Of a stretch of DNA of 64,000 bases, positions 39,795 through 49,275 are shown piece after piece. A model generated the notes under the pieces. The model worked only from the letters and a program-made list of their open reading frames with translations, was not told where the DNA came from and made no database searches. Source of the DNA: Roseovarius lutimaris (GTDB lineage Bacteria > Pseudomonadota > Alphaproteobacteria > Rhodobacterales > Rhodobacteraceae); NCBI RefSeq assembly GCF_900115165.1, contig NZ_FOVP01000002.1, positions 186,001 to 250,000 on the forward strand, written 5' to 3'. The translations under genes were made by a program, and so were the position numbers. Position 1 is the first letter of the stretch, and every line of letters starts with the position of its first letter.

Positions 39795-40285
39795 GGACGC
39801 CCGCGTTCATACCCCCTTGTTTTCAATGGGATATTACAGGTGCTATGTATAAATGTGTAGTGAAATGTGTATACAGAACTGATTATCAGATCACAGCCGT
39901 GAGGGGTTGGGGCCACACCATTGGCGTAGCCCCTACAGTATTTATACGGCTTGGCGCTTTCGCCGTTCAATGAACCATAGGAGGCCCAAGGTTCGCATCG
40001 TCCAGCCTTCAAAGTTGGCGGTGTCATCCCGCATGATGAACCACGACATTTCGCTAGCAAGGTGGGGAGAATACCGGATTGAGAGTTTATACATTGAATT
40101 TCCCTTCAAGGTTACTGTGAAGGGGCCTCTGGATCATCCCACAAATGGAAATATCGTTTGCCATCAACCTATTAGAAGGCCCCTTAGGCAGGGGAAAGGG
40201 CAAATCTCACCCTCCCCAATTGGGTGCCCAGAGCTTTGGGGGTAGCTGTGCAGGTTTCCGGCAAGGTCAGTGAGGGCATCATCAA
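39795..40285. other. Left end of the island without a recognisable gene
   Basis: These ~490 bases are AT-richer than the host. An inverted repeat AAGGGGCC...GGCCCCTT (40120-40127/40178-40185) encloses 50 bases. A TTG-started frame at 39907-40245 shows no recognisable domain or ribosome-binding site, so it is not called. Confidence 0.5.
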
Positions 40286-41155
40286 TCAGAAATCTATGAT
40301 CTCATTCCCATCAAGCTCCTCAGACTGTTCCTTGTCGACTTCCTCCAAGAGTGCCCGTCCGCCGCCATCAAGGGCGTCCCAAAAGTACACCGTTTGGATC
40401 AAGCTTGAGGGCAGCGCGGGTGAAATGATCTCTAACGCCCTCGCAAGCGCCTCCGGACTTTCTACCATCCTCTGCCCGCCTATCGCACTCCCAAGTTTCT
40501 TTGCCCATTCCTGTGCTTGTGCTTCAATCATGTCGGAGTGAAACTCGCGTTCATCCTTGCCCTGATCCAGCATCCTCGCCCAGTCCCATCCTTGATCTAT
40601 CAAGGTTTCCTGATGGATGGGCTTTGCCCTCAGGCGATCAAACACAGCCCGCATAATCGAGATTTGGCTTTTGCTAGCGCCCGTCCACGCCGCTTGATCC
40701 TTGATTGATCCGGTGCCACAGCACACCAGACGCCAAGCCGCGTTTCCCCGCTCTTCACGGGTAATTGTGACTTTCTCGCGGGCATTGAGGGGGGAGGCAG
40801 CGCCAAAGGCTTCTTCAAGCGGCATTGCGGGGTGGGCCTTCACGGCCACCTTGCGGGTTTCCCCGCCGCGCTCCTGTGCCAATTTGATGGCCTCAAGGCG
40901 GTGGTGCCCGTCTATCACAATCCAGCGCAGTCCGCTCCACCAAAGATGTATTGGCTCATCAAGACAGAGGGCCGAAAGGTCGCCCGCGATCTCCCCAACC
41001 CTATCCATATCCAGTCCCTCAGCCCTCACTTGAAACACCAGCGGTTCTGTTGAGATTTCTTTCAGATGGAGGCGTTCGGGCGTTCTCTCGGGTGGCTGGG
41101 GGTTGTCAGCCTTCTCCCGCCTGAGCCTGTCAAGTGTCGCGCTGGGCGTATCCAT
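40286..41155 (-). CDS. ParB-like nuclease-domain protein
   Basis: This 289-residue protein carries a ParB/Srx-type N-terminal domain, recognisable by the WIVIDGHHRLEAIKLA motif, followed by a helical region with a possible helix-turn-helix (GSIKDQAAWTGASKSQISIMRAV, about residues 150-175). It has no chromosomal ParB partner (parA) nearby and is not the partition protein of the host. Stand-alone ParB-domain proteins on mobile elements act in DNA binding, nucleotide hydrolysis or nicking; which applies is unknown. I chose the ATG at 41155, with AGGAG upstream. Confidence 0.75.
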   Translation of the reverse strand: MDTPSATLDRLRREKADNPQPPERTPERLHLKEISTEPLVFQVRAEGLDMDRVGEIAGDLSALCLDEPIHLWWSGLRWIVIDGHHRLEAIKLAQERGGETRKVAVKAHPAMPLEEAFGAASPLNAREKVTITREERGNAAWRLVCCGTGSIKDQAAWTGASKSQISIMRAVFDRLRAKPIHQETLIDQGWDWARMLDQGKDEREFHSDMIEAQAQEWAKKLGSAIGGQRMVESPEALARALEIISPALPSSLIQTVYFWDALDGGGRALLEEVDKEQSEELDGNEIIDF

Positions 41156-41287
41156 GGGGGCGTCTCCTGTTCTGTTGATGATCTCTATGGCTGCGATAAA
41201 GCTGGAGGGGGCGCAGTTGCCCACGCCCTCCCTTACCGGCCCTTGCAGGGCCTTCACGCGCTCTCAGTTTCGTGCCGCCGCGTCCCG

Positions 41288-41773
41288 TCATGCACGAAAG
41301 ACCCTTTGAACGGCTTTGTCAGCGGCCTCCCCCGCCAAGGCGTCCACGCCATCATTGTCCGGGTCACCTGAGTGGGCTTTGATCTTGTGAAGCGTCACCT
41401 CTCGGGTCTCCGTCAGGGCGTTAATCTTTTCCCACAATTCACGATTGGCAACGTCTTTTCCGTTCGTCTTTCGCCAGCCACGCTTGATCCATCTTTCAAG
41501 GTGCTTCTCAAGGTTGTCCTTGATGTATCCGCTGTCTAGGCACACCAGCACGGATGCGCCCTCTGGGGTCGCCGTGAGGGCATCTATAACGGCCCACATT
41601 TCAGCGATGTTATTGGTGGTGTCCAGACTTTGGCGTGACTTTTCGATGATTTGCCCATCTGGCGAGTAAAGGCGAAAGGCGCATCCACCGGGTCCGGGGT
41701 TGCCCTTGCAGCTTCCATCTGTGTAAGCCACGTAAAATCCAGCGGCCTTGGCCGCTTCTGCAATAGTATCCAT
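41288..41773 (-). CDS. Ribonuclease HI-like protein
   Basis: This 161-residue protein has the RNase H fold: YTDGSCKGNPGPGG (first Asp), the catalytic Glu in NNIAEMWAVIDAL, VCLDSGYI (second Asp), the basic handle region WIKRGWRKTNGKDVANRELW, and a last Asp in NDGVDALAGEAA. All four DEDD residues are present, so it should cleave RNA in RNA-DNA hybrids. I chose the ATG at 41773, because its leader resembles that of the ParB-like gene; an ATG 11 codons upstream lacks a ribosome-binding site. Confidence 0.88.
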   Translation of the reverse strand: MDTIAEAAKAAGFYVAYTDGSCKGNPGPGGCAFRLYSPDGQIIEKSRQSLDTTNNIAEMWAVIDALTATPEGASVLVCLDSGYIKDNLEKHLERWIKRGWRKTNGKDVANRELWEKINALTETREVTLHKIKAHSGDPDNDGVDALAGEAADKAVQRVFRA

Positions 41774-42115
41774 TCGGGTCGTTCCTGTCTTGTTGGTGGT
41801 TTCCATGATTGGGGGTTGGGACACAAGCAATCGCTCCCCCAGCGGAAACCGGGGGCCTCTTCGGTGCCTGACTGTTGTGTGTCTGGTGGGCACAGAAAAA
41901 ATCGCGATGACTTATCTCTGATAGTACAACCTAATGGCTATCATCAGCACCACTCATCCGACCAAAACAGATAGGACGCACACAGGGGCGCTGGGAGGCC
42001 ATCAGAGGGGCTCAAGGCCGATTGCCTGTGCTTTCCACCGGAGTCGCTCAAGTGCCCCTGAGGGGCCTTCTGTGGCCTGTCAGGCTGCTAGGTGGTTTCA
42101 ACCTACGTTGACCAT

Positions 42116-42751
42116 TCACAGCCCCCAACGCGCCAATGCAGTCTCAGCCGCCGCCGGGTCGCTCTTGATCCGCAGCACGGTTTGACGGGACACCCCAACC
42201 GCCTTGGCGATCTCAGAGGTGCCAGACCCGGTGGCCAGCATATCCCGCACCTTGTCTAGTCCGCCCCGGTCATAGGTGGGCTTTTTGCCTCGATACCGTT
42301 CCCGGTCGCCCTTGGCAGCCTCTATGCCTGCCTTCTGGGCCTCCTTGATGGCCTCTGCCTGTGCCTGTGCGGTTGCTGCCATGAAGGCGATCAGGGCGTC
42401 TCTCACGGCCTCCTGCATGGGGTCTCTGGTGGCCCCGTCGAAGGTCAGGTTGTTGATCACCGTCTTGATCACGACCCCTTGCCGCATGAAGTGGCGGATT
42501 GTGTCAGTCACATCCTGATAGTTCCGCCCCAGCCGGTCCACCCAGCGCACCACAAGAGTGTCCCCTTGCCGCAGCTTGTCGAACAGTCTGCGCCCGTTGG
42601 GACGCTCAGCCAAGGGGACAGAGATACCGGAAACCCCGTGATCCGACACCACATCATCAATGATAAAGCCAGCCGCCGTGGCTTGGGATAGCTGGTGATC
42701 AAGGTTCTGGTCTGCGGTCGAGACGCGGGCGTAAAGGATGGTTTGAGTCAT
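42116..42751 (-). CDS. Serine recombinase (resolvase/invertase family)
   Basis: This 211-residue small serine recombinase has the nucleophile in YARVSTADQ (Ser11), LVVRWVDRLGRN with the conserved Asp-Arg-Leu-x-Arg, a long helix E and a C-terminal helix-turn-helix (TSEIAKAVGVSRQTVLRIK). It resembles Tn3-type resolvases and DNA invertases. A repeat cluster upstream (42767-42877) looks like its target. No transposase accompanies it. Confidence 0.93.
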   Translation of the reverse strand: MTQTILYARVSTADQNLDHQLSQATAAGFIIDDVVSDHGVSGISVPLAERPNGRRLFDKLRQGDTLVVRWVDRLGRNYQDVTDTIRHFMRQGVVIKTVINNLTFDGATRDPMQEAVRDALIAFMAATAQAQAEAIKEAQKAGIEAAKGDRERYRGKKPTYDRGGLDKVRDMLATGSGTSEIAKAVGVSRQTVLRIKSDPAAAETALARWGL

Positions 42752-43246
42752 AGTGGCCTCTCAGGGTGTCCGATTAGGTAGTGTCCCCTGATAAGCCTGT
42801 CCGTTGATGAATGTCAAGCCTTACGGACACCCTTTCGGTCACTTTCTGGGCGTCCCTTGGGGTACACCCTAACGGACAAAATAGAACGCACCCCTGCCCG
42901 ACCTTGAAGGTGGCCCGGTGCATCATCACCCTTGATCAGACACCCCGTGGCGCTGGCCTTGGCCCCCGGTCCCGTCTCTGGCCTGTGTGGGTGGGGGTAT
43001 GGGGGATAATACTGGCGCTCGGCTGGGGCGATATGGGGCTTCAGAAATGTGACCCGGAAAACAGCCGCAGTGGACTTGTAGCGACACAATCGGCCCTTTG
43101 CGGACACTCACAGTGTCGTCCGACGCTGCGCTGCAGCTTCCCGGAAGCAGGCATTAAGCATAGGCGCTTCAATCTGGTGGACAAAGAAATGGCCACGTGA
43201 TTTCTTGGCTGTGAACAATGCCCATCTAACCTCGGAATAGACTGAA
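42752..43246. other. Gap between the resolvase and the RNxxxH gene
   Basis: This 495-base stretch contains the res-like repeat cluster at 42767-42877 and must hold the resolvase promoter and that of the plus-strand gene at 43247. No coding sequence or tRNA is recognisable in 42878-43246. Confidence 0.55.
42763..42877. repeat. res-like recombination site for the adjacent serine recombinase
   Basis: The hexamer TGTCCG or its complement CGGACA occurs four times in ~110 bases. AGGGTGTCCG (42763-42772) is mirrored perfectly by CGGACACCCT (42824-42833). TGTCCGT...ACGGACA spans 32 bases (42798-42829), the usual size of a resolvase dimer site, and a weaker GTCC...GGAC pair lies at 42852-42876. Several dimer sites beside the recombinase gene match the layout of Tn3-type res. 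Confidence 0.6.
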
Positions 43247-43762
43247 GTGCGGGATACTGACCAAACCATCACCTTCGACCAGATGAAAGGAACTATCGGC
43301 TCACTCGTGTTTCTTTGGTCGGGTATCGAACAGTCCCTTAATGAATCAATTGAAAATCTGCACACAGAGAAAAAATCCAAATCGGTTCATGGCATATCGA
43401 GGTCTATCGATGTGTGGTCGCTGGCGGTCAAACAAACGGATAATACCAGTACACTTCGGACGGACCTTTGCGATCGCTTGGTCAGAATGCTTAAGGAAGC
43501 GCTCGTGATCAGGAATCTCGTATGTCACGGATTGACTGGAATCTCCGTGCGACTTCACATCGATTACCCAGAAGCACATCTCAAAGTGCAGCTTGGGGAA
43601 GATACGCGTCTCCTGACTTGGAAACAACTTGATGAAATGTTTAGTTGGATGTCGAGGAGTAGGTGGCTCATCAGAGATTTGACCGAGGCCGCCATGGAAA
43701 ATGACGCCCAGCGAGCCCATAACAGACTGATCCGTTGGGAGAAATTCCCCGAGCAACAGTAA
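43247..43762 (+). CDS. Small protein with HEPN-type RNxxxH motif
   Basis: This 171-residue mostly helical protein has no family I can name with certainty. It contains IRNLVCHGL, an R-N-x-x-x-H motif as in HEPN ribonucleases, preceded by a long helix and an FLWSGIEQSLNESIENL helix that could dimerise. GC content is visibly below the host. It starts at GTG with a weak ribosome-binding site and lies 145 bases before the SIR2-like gene on the same strand. HEPN and SIR2 domains both recur as effectors of phage defence, which suggests a functional pair; this is inference. Confidence 0.65.
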   Translation: MRDTDQTITFDQMKGTIGSLVFLWSGIEQSLNESIENLHTEKKSKSVHGISRSIDVWSLAVKQTDNTSTLRTDLCDRLVRMLKEALVIRNLVCHGLTGISVRLHIDYPEAHLKVQLGEDTRLLTWKQLDEMFSWMSRSRWLIRDLTEAAMENDAQRAHNRLIRWEKFPEQQ

Positions 43763-43907
43763 CGGCCCAAAGCCGACGTCCATTGAGGGGCTGGAATGCT
43801 GCACTGCGGTCCGTCAATTCGGACATTCGCTGAGTCCTCGCGATAGACGCGTAGCCCGTGGTTGCCTCCTCTGCTATTCTGCTAAAGCATCTAATTGAGG
43901 AAAGACA

Positions 43908-46900
43908 TTGATTTCCATTTCAAACGGCAACTGGCCTGAAGGTTTCGATAAACTTCCAGATTTTCCAGCATTTGAAAGTTTCGCCAGGGCTCTCTGGGAA
44001 AATCAGGCGGCTGTTATGGTCGGCTCGGGTTTTAGTAGAGCCTGTCTACGTGAACCGACAGCACCCGCCCCACCCCTTTGGGGCGATTTCAAGGCGCGTA
44101 TGGAGATCGCGCTGGGTTACAGTTCGGGTTATGACCTGATGCTTTGCGCTTGGCTCAGGAATATCAAACCCTTCATGGAGAGGATGGTTTAGATCGGTTG
44201 ATCCGTGAGCTTGTGCCGGACGAGCGCTGGTCGCCCGGTCCCTTGCATAAACGGCTACTGGAATTTCCGTGGCAGGACGTGTTGACGACCAACTGGGATA
44301 CACTGCTTGAACGAACGACGCCGGAAACACCTGATCGTGTTTATAGCTGCGTCAGGACTGTGCAGGATATAGCGCACCAAGCGGCTCCACGCATCATCAA
44401 GCTTCACGGGTCCTTGCCTTCACATAAGCCGTTTATCTTCACTGAGGACGAATTCCGTACGTATCCAGCAAATTTTGCTCCGTTCGTAAATCTTGCACAG
44501 CAGGTGATGCTTGAACATGAACTCTGCCTCATCGGCTTTTCAGGTGTTGACCCAAACTTTCTTGCTTGGAGCGGCTGGGCTCGCGATACCTTGGGAGCGT
44601 CGACACGTCGGATTAGGCTAGTTGGGTCATTGAACCTCACGCCACCAGCTAGAGCCCTTCTCGAAGCACGAAACGTGACACCTATTGATTTGGGGCCATT
44701 GGTCAAAGATGTCCACAGCAGCGAAAAGCACGAGCGAGCACTTGAGATTTTTTTCGAAGCTTTAAACTTTGCCAAACCGCCGTCCCCATTTGATTGGGTG
44801 AAGTCGCCGGATCGTTTTTCAGCGCCTCCGAACGCACCAGATCACGAGAAGGCGAGCAGAAAAGAAGTCGCGGAGACATGGGCCGGAGATCGCTTGTCTT
44901 ACCCTGGTTGGATCGTAGGTCCAGTTCGACAAACGAATTCACTTACCTACAGCTTGCCGACGTTGAAAAAAGGTCCTGAAACGCCTGAAGCACACTTGAG
45001 ATTTGCGGCGGAAAAAATTTGGCGACATCGAACGGCCTGTATCTGGATTTTCCAGAAAGACCTTGAAGAAGCAGACCAACATTACGATGCTGAACATTCA
45101 AATCTCTCATCACCTGAGCGCATCGCCTTATGCGTGGCCTGTGCGACGGAATGGCGTAGATTTCAGGATTGGGGTAAGTGGTCTGTGTGGATGGAACGTT
45201 TGCAGGCAATCTCCAGCGAAGAGGGTCGACTTGCGTATGCATACGAAGCTGGTCAGCGAGCCCTTCTGAAATGGGATGATGCTGCAATCCTGACATCCGC
45301 CACTAGCCTTAAATCCGAAGAACCAATTTGGATGATGCGACGCGCCGGTCTCTTGGCTACGCTGTATCACCACCGCGAGGCCGCCGAACTTTATCAGGCT
45401 GCGCTATTACGTATCAGACAAAAGCAAGTATCTGATCCAAAATCTGCGTGGCTTATTTCACTGGAGGGTTGGGCAGCGTTTTACCATCGTTGTTCTAAGT
45501 CGGCGCTGACTGACGATCCTTTCAGTTACCCTGAAGATGAGACTGACGAAACGCGCATGCGTTTCCTTGGTGCAAAAGCAGACCCATGGGACACGATTTC
45601 TCGCTATGACAATCTGACCACTAAGCGGATTGACCGTAACAGGAAGGACAGCGAACCGTGGTCGCTTTCATTCAAACCTGGCAGCTATCGGCATGGCGGT
45701 TCAACTCGCCTTGGTGGCGACGATGAATGTCCCTTTTATGGTTTACTTGAGCTTATCGAGCGCACAGGCGCACCTGAGACCATTTCGAACTTTGACGTGT
45801 TTTCTACCCGTGTCGAAACGGCTTATCGGGCTATCACAAATCCCGACGAAGATGACTTGATGGCATTTTTGGCTCGCTATCGTGGAGCGGACAAAAAGAT
45901 ACTCGATTGGGCGTTGCCGCGCACGAAGGTCGCGCAGCTAAGTACAGAAGCTGTCGAGCAGTTGCTTGAGGGTATTCAGAAACGTGTGGATCGTTTGCGA
46001 GCATTGAACGACACCCAAAACGGGAACAATCATCTCGCCTTCCTTTTGGAGGTAATGGCAAGGATTGTTATCCGAGCGCCATCTAAGAAGGCGTTGGAAT
46101 TATTTCTTTGGGCCATCTCATTGTTTGAAAAACCGGCCATCTGGTGGGGTGGCTATGCTGCCAGCAACGCTGTTATGGAAGCGGCTGTTGAGGCGATGGC
46201 TTTAGCCGAAAAAAGCAGTGCTTTGCTAGCAGCAATTGGTCTTAAAACTCCAGGCGAGGGTGGTGCAGTAGCAACAGAACGTGACTGGCCAGAGCCAATC
46301 GATGCTTTCTCTGATCAAAATGCCAGTGATCTTGAAATATCAACTGCTACTTCGCTTCGCATAGACGAACTAATTTCACATGTAGAAAACGGGCAAAAGC
46401 TGGACCGTGGACGCGCAATTCGGCGTCTTCATTTATTGTTTAAGGCAGGAAAACTCTCTAATCTTCAGTCGCAAGCTCTTCAGGACGCAATTTGGAAGAG
46501 AAAGGGGGAGAGCGGATGGCCATCCGAGACTGATTTGCATCCATGGCTATTTCTTGAACTTCCCGGCCATGAACATGCATCAGAAGTGTTCCGCACGAAT
46601 ATCTTAAAAGCTGTTTCCGAAGGCAGCGTCAGCCATGATCTGTTGATGAACCTGAGAATTGGTCTCAAGGTTGGAGGTTATCTGTTAGACGAAGCAACGC
46701 TAGCGTCCTGTATCTCTGTATGTCTTGACTGGGTCCCGCCCAGCATGGAAGGGCGGTCCGATTTCGACATAGCAATGTCTGGCGATACAGGCCTCAATCG
46801 AATTACAGCGCGTGAGATCGGCGAAGTTCTGGCGCGGACGCTTCTGCCAATGTTTGACCCTCAAACAATCGCGGACAGAGACATTGAATCGCGTCTTACT

Positions 46901-47431
46901 GCGAATGAAAGCTACCAACGGTTGCCGCAACTGGTAGCGGTTGCGTACCAAATCGAGCGCCTTTTTCCTGAACATGCGAGTTTTGCACTATCGCTCGTGC
47001 GACTAGCGCTGGCCAGCCGAGACCCAGAACGCGTCTATCCAGCGTATGTCGCGATGATGCAATACACCCAAGATGAAGCTTTCGAGACCGAGAATAGCGG
47101 GGCAATTGTTGAGCTCTTGATGCACGCCATCGAACAGCGCACACAACCCGGTTTAAGCAGCGCACTCCATCTTATGTGCGATCTTGTTGCGACTGAACGC
47201 CTGAGCCCCGCCAACCAACAGCGAATTGTGGCTGCGCTTCCTGCCTTGATGGAGGAGTATCGTTACGATCAGGGACGCCTTGAAGTTCCTTCACTTGCCG
47301 ATTTGCCCCTCGTTAGAAAACGTATCCACAGGTTAACATCGCTGCTGAGAAAGCAAGATTACCTGCTGGAGGAGATAGAAGCGCAGCTCAGCAATGATCC
47401 TTTGCCGGAAGTGCGCAACATCAACACTTAG
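43908..47431 (+). pseudogene. Large SIR2-like defence protein, frameshifted by one base
   Basis: The first frame (from TTG 43908, with AGGAAAG upstream) encodes the NAD-binding start VMVGSGFSRAC, then drifts out of frame after codon 76 (GAC at 44133-44135). The second frame runs to 47431 and carries the SIR2 catalytic motifs LTTNWDTLLE (N129) and IIKLHGS (H167) and CLIGFSGVDPNF, followed by ~900 residues of helical, repeat-like sequence without a P-loop. One extra C in GACCTG would join both into a 1,174-residue protein. The plan (N-terminal SIR2 NADase plus long helical sensor) resembles DSR-type defence-associated sirtuins. Confidence 0.85.
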
Positions 47432-47725
47432 TACGACGTCCCACGCTGTCGGGGGAAGAATTGGTCGGTTAAAACTTGCCTTTTTGAATGCTGCTAGCCA
47501 ATCTTTGATCGAACTCAGCCTAGCATAAACGTTTGAATGACGGTTTTGGCCTGAACTTTCTGGATCTTCGCGCTTGCAACGAACTTCTGCTTTCCGCCTT
47601 GTTGATCACAGAAACGACGTGATCTTATGCATTTCCCACGCAAGTCCCGGCAGGCTGGCCTCGCTCTTGCCGTACATCGCCCCCTCATCCCTTTGACGGC
47701 TTTGAAGGACCGCCGCTGGCGCGGC

Positions 47726-49105
47726 CTATTCCCGACCCGCTTGGCGGCTTTCCCTATGCTCCCCCAGCGCCTTTACCAGTGCATCACGCTTCTGCTCCAG
47801 CGAAACGGGACCACCATAAGACGCATCTTCACCACGCCCTAGGGCATGACCTTGGATAGCCTTTTGGGTGTCCGGGAAAATTTCCGCAGCCCGCATTCTG
47901 TCCTTCATGTTGTGGCGCAGGCTATAGGGGACGTGGCGCTTGTTTTTGGTCAGCGCCCTAATGCGCCCCTTGAGGGCCTGTGACAGGCGATCCATTCCAC
48001 CCTCCCCATAGAAACGGGGGAACGCGGGGGCCGCTTGATCATTGACACCCTTCACCGCTTGCACAGCCGCCTTTAGGGCCGCACCCACAAGGGGCACCTG
48101 TCGGTTAGACCATGAGGTTTTGAGTGTTCGGTCATTGCGTTCGTTTATCACAATGTGAGGTACAGGGTGATCGAGGATAATTTCACCGACCTGCAATTGC
48201 CTGATCTCGCTGGGCCTAGCCCCTGTGAAGTCTAACAAAGTCCAGATCGGCAAAAGGTCAGGACGCTTCTTGCTCAGGGCATCATAGACCCCTTCAATTA
48301 CATGGGCTGGCAACGCCTCGCGCTCATCTTGGCGGCTCACGGTTGTTTTCTGGAATTTGAGCTTCAGGAATGGATTAACCCCGCCCGCGTCCAATTCACT
48401 CTGAGCCACCCCAATCACGGCGCTGATGTCATTCTTCTCCCGTTTAATTGTCGATACGGTAACGCCACCCGCCATCCGAATGCCCCGCCACTTTCGGGCG
48501 TCCTCACGGGTCAGTTTGGATATAAACTTGTCCGAACCTACGGCTGCTATCAGGTGGCGCTTCGCACGGTCTAACCGCTGCTCTTGCTTTTTGCGCTGCT
48601 CAGGCAAGCTCTTCACGTTTTCGGTCAGATAGAACTTAAAAGCGTCCGTGATGGTTGGCTCTGGGGTTTCCTTTGACACGCCCCCAAGGAGGGCTGAGGC
48701 CATCGCCGCTTCTTTCTCGGGGACACCTTCATATCTCCCGGTGTCTGGGTTTTGATAGCGATCAACCAGCTTTGCAGCCGCCTCTTCCCTCCAAGTCTGC
48801 TCATTTAGGTTGGGTCCGGGTCCGTGAGGGTCAGCGCCCCAACCTTCCAGCATTGCCTTCAGCCGCTCGCGTTGCTCGGTGGGCGATAGACCCGTCACGC
48901 CGTTCTTCGCCAGTGCCAGAATGTGTTCTATGCGCTCGTGGTAGGGGCCATAGGCAACAAGCGCCTCACCCTCGGTGCGACCAAGTGTCGAGACAAATTC
49001 CGTCTTACCTATCGACGCCAATAACGCCTTTGGGACGCGCCTGCGGTAAATGTAGTGACCATTTCGATTGTCAGTCTTGACGTGCTTCACGCTGAAACTC
49101 CGCAT
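47726..49105 (-). CDS. Tyrosine-type site-specific integrase of the island
   Basis: This 459-residue integrase has an N-terminal arm/DUF6538-like domain (HYIYRRRVPKALLASIG), a core-binding domain and the catalytic domain: Arg in GARPSEIR (R297), SLRH (R397/H398), GHALG (H420) and the nucleophile in ASYGG (Y430). I chose the ATG at 49105 with GGAG upstream; two upstream ATGs exist at 49120 and 49180. It lies 94 bases from the tRNA-Thr gene whose 3' end is the attachment site, so it most likely catalyses the island's integration. Confidence 0.92.
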   Translation of the reverse strand: MRSFSVKHVKTDNRNGHYIYRRRVPKALLASIGKTEFVSTLGRTEGEALVAYGPYHERIEHILALAKNGVTGLSPTEQRERLKAMLEGWGADPHGPGPNLNEQTWREEAAAKLVDRYQNPDTGRYEGVPEKEAAMASALLGGVSKETPEPTITDAFKFYLTENVKSLPEQRKKQEQRLDRAKRHLIAAVGSDKFISKLTREDARKWRGIRMAGGVTVSTIKREKNDISAVIGVAQSELDAGGVNPFLKLKFQKTTVSRQDEREALPAHVIEGVYDALSKKRPDLLPIWTLLDFTGARPSEIRQLQVGEIILDHPVPHIVINERNDRTLKTSWSNRQVPLVGAALKAAVQAVKGVNDQAAPAFPRFYGEGGMDRLSQALKGRIRALTKNKRHVPYSLRHNMKDRMRAAEIFPDTQKAIQGHALGRGEDASYGGPVSLEQKRDALVKALGEHRESRQAGRE

Positions 49106-49199
49106 AACCCCACTCTCCATTGTGTATACGGGCGTGGATACAGGAGCACAATAAAGAAGAGTAAACGTCAGTAAAATCAAATACTTATGACGTTATTTT

Positions 49200-49215
49200 T
49201 GGTGCCTCAAGAGGG
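49200..49215 (+). repeat. Right attachment site (attR) inside tRNA-Thr
   Basis: TGGTGCCTCAAGAGGG is the complement of the CCA end, acceptor 3' strand and part of the T stem of tRNA-Thr, and the partner of the copy at 39779-39794. Confidence 0.92.
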
Positions 49216-49275
49216 ACTCGAACCCCCGACCTTGTCCTTACGAAGGACCTGCTCTACCAGCTGAGCTATTGAGGC
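49200..49275 (-). tRNA. tRNA-Thr (anticodon CGT)
   Basis: A 76-base cloverleaf: acceptor GCCTCAA/TTGAGGC pairs perfectly, D arm AGCTCAGCTGGTAGAGC, anticodon loop TTCGTAA with anticodon CGT (reads ACG, Thr), T arm GGGGGTTCGAGTCCCTC with one G-T pair, and an encoded CCA. The gene is intact because the integrating element restored its 3' end. Confidence 0.96.

Larger units (their letters stand above)
39779..49215. mobile_element. tRNA-Thr integrative element carrying a SIR2/HEPN-like pair
   Basis: A ~9.4-kb element is flanked by the 16-bp repeat TGGTGCCTCAAGAGGG. The integrase gene lies at the right end, 20 bases from its nearest stop-free edge to the tRNA. Cargo, left to right: ParB-like protein, RNase HI, serine recombinase with a res-like region (all minus), a small RNxxxH protein and a large SIR2-like protein (plus, low GC), then the integrase (minus). 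No conjugation, replication or capsid genes are seen, so it is a small non-conjugative genomic island. Its boundaries separate hemY from the VOC gene. Confidence 0.9.

Noticed and set aside
39907-40245. A 112-codon frame at the left end of the island
   Set aside because: It has a TTG start, no ribosome-binding site and no recognisable motif; too weak to call.
44144-47431. STAND-type NTPase in the SIR2-like protein
   Set aside because: No Walker A (GxxxxGK[S/T]) or Walker B motif is visible in the long C-terminal part.
39779-49215. Prophage
   Set aside because: There are no capsid, terminase, portal, tail or lysis genes; integrase plus small cargo fits a genomic island.
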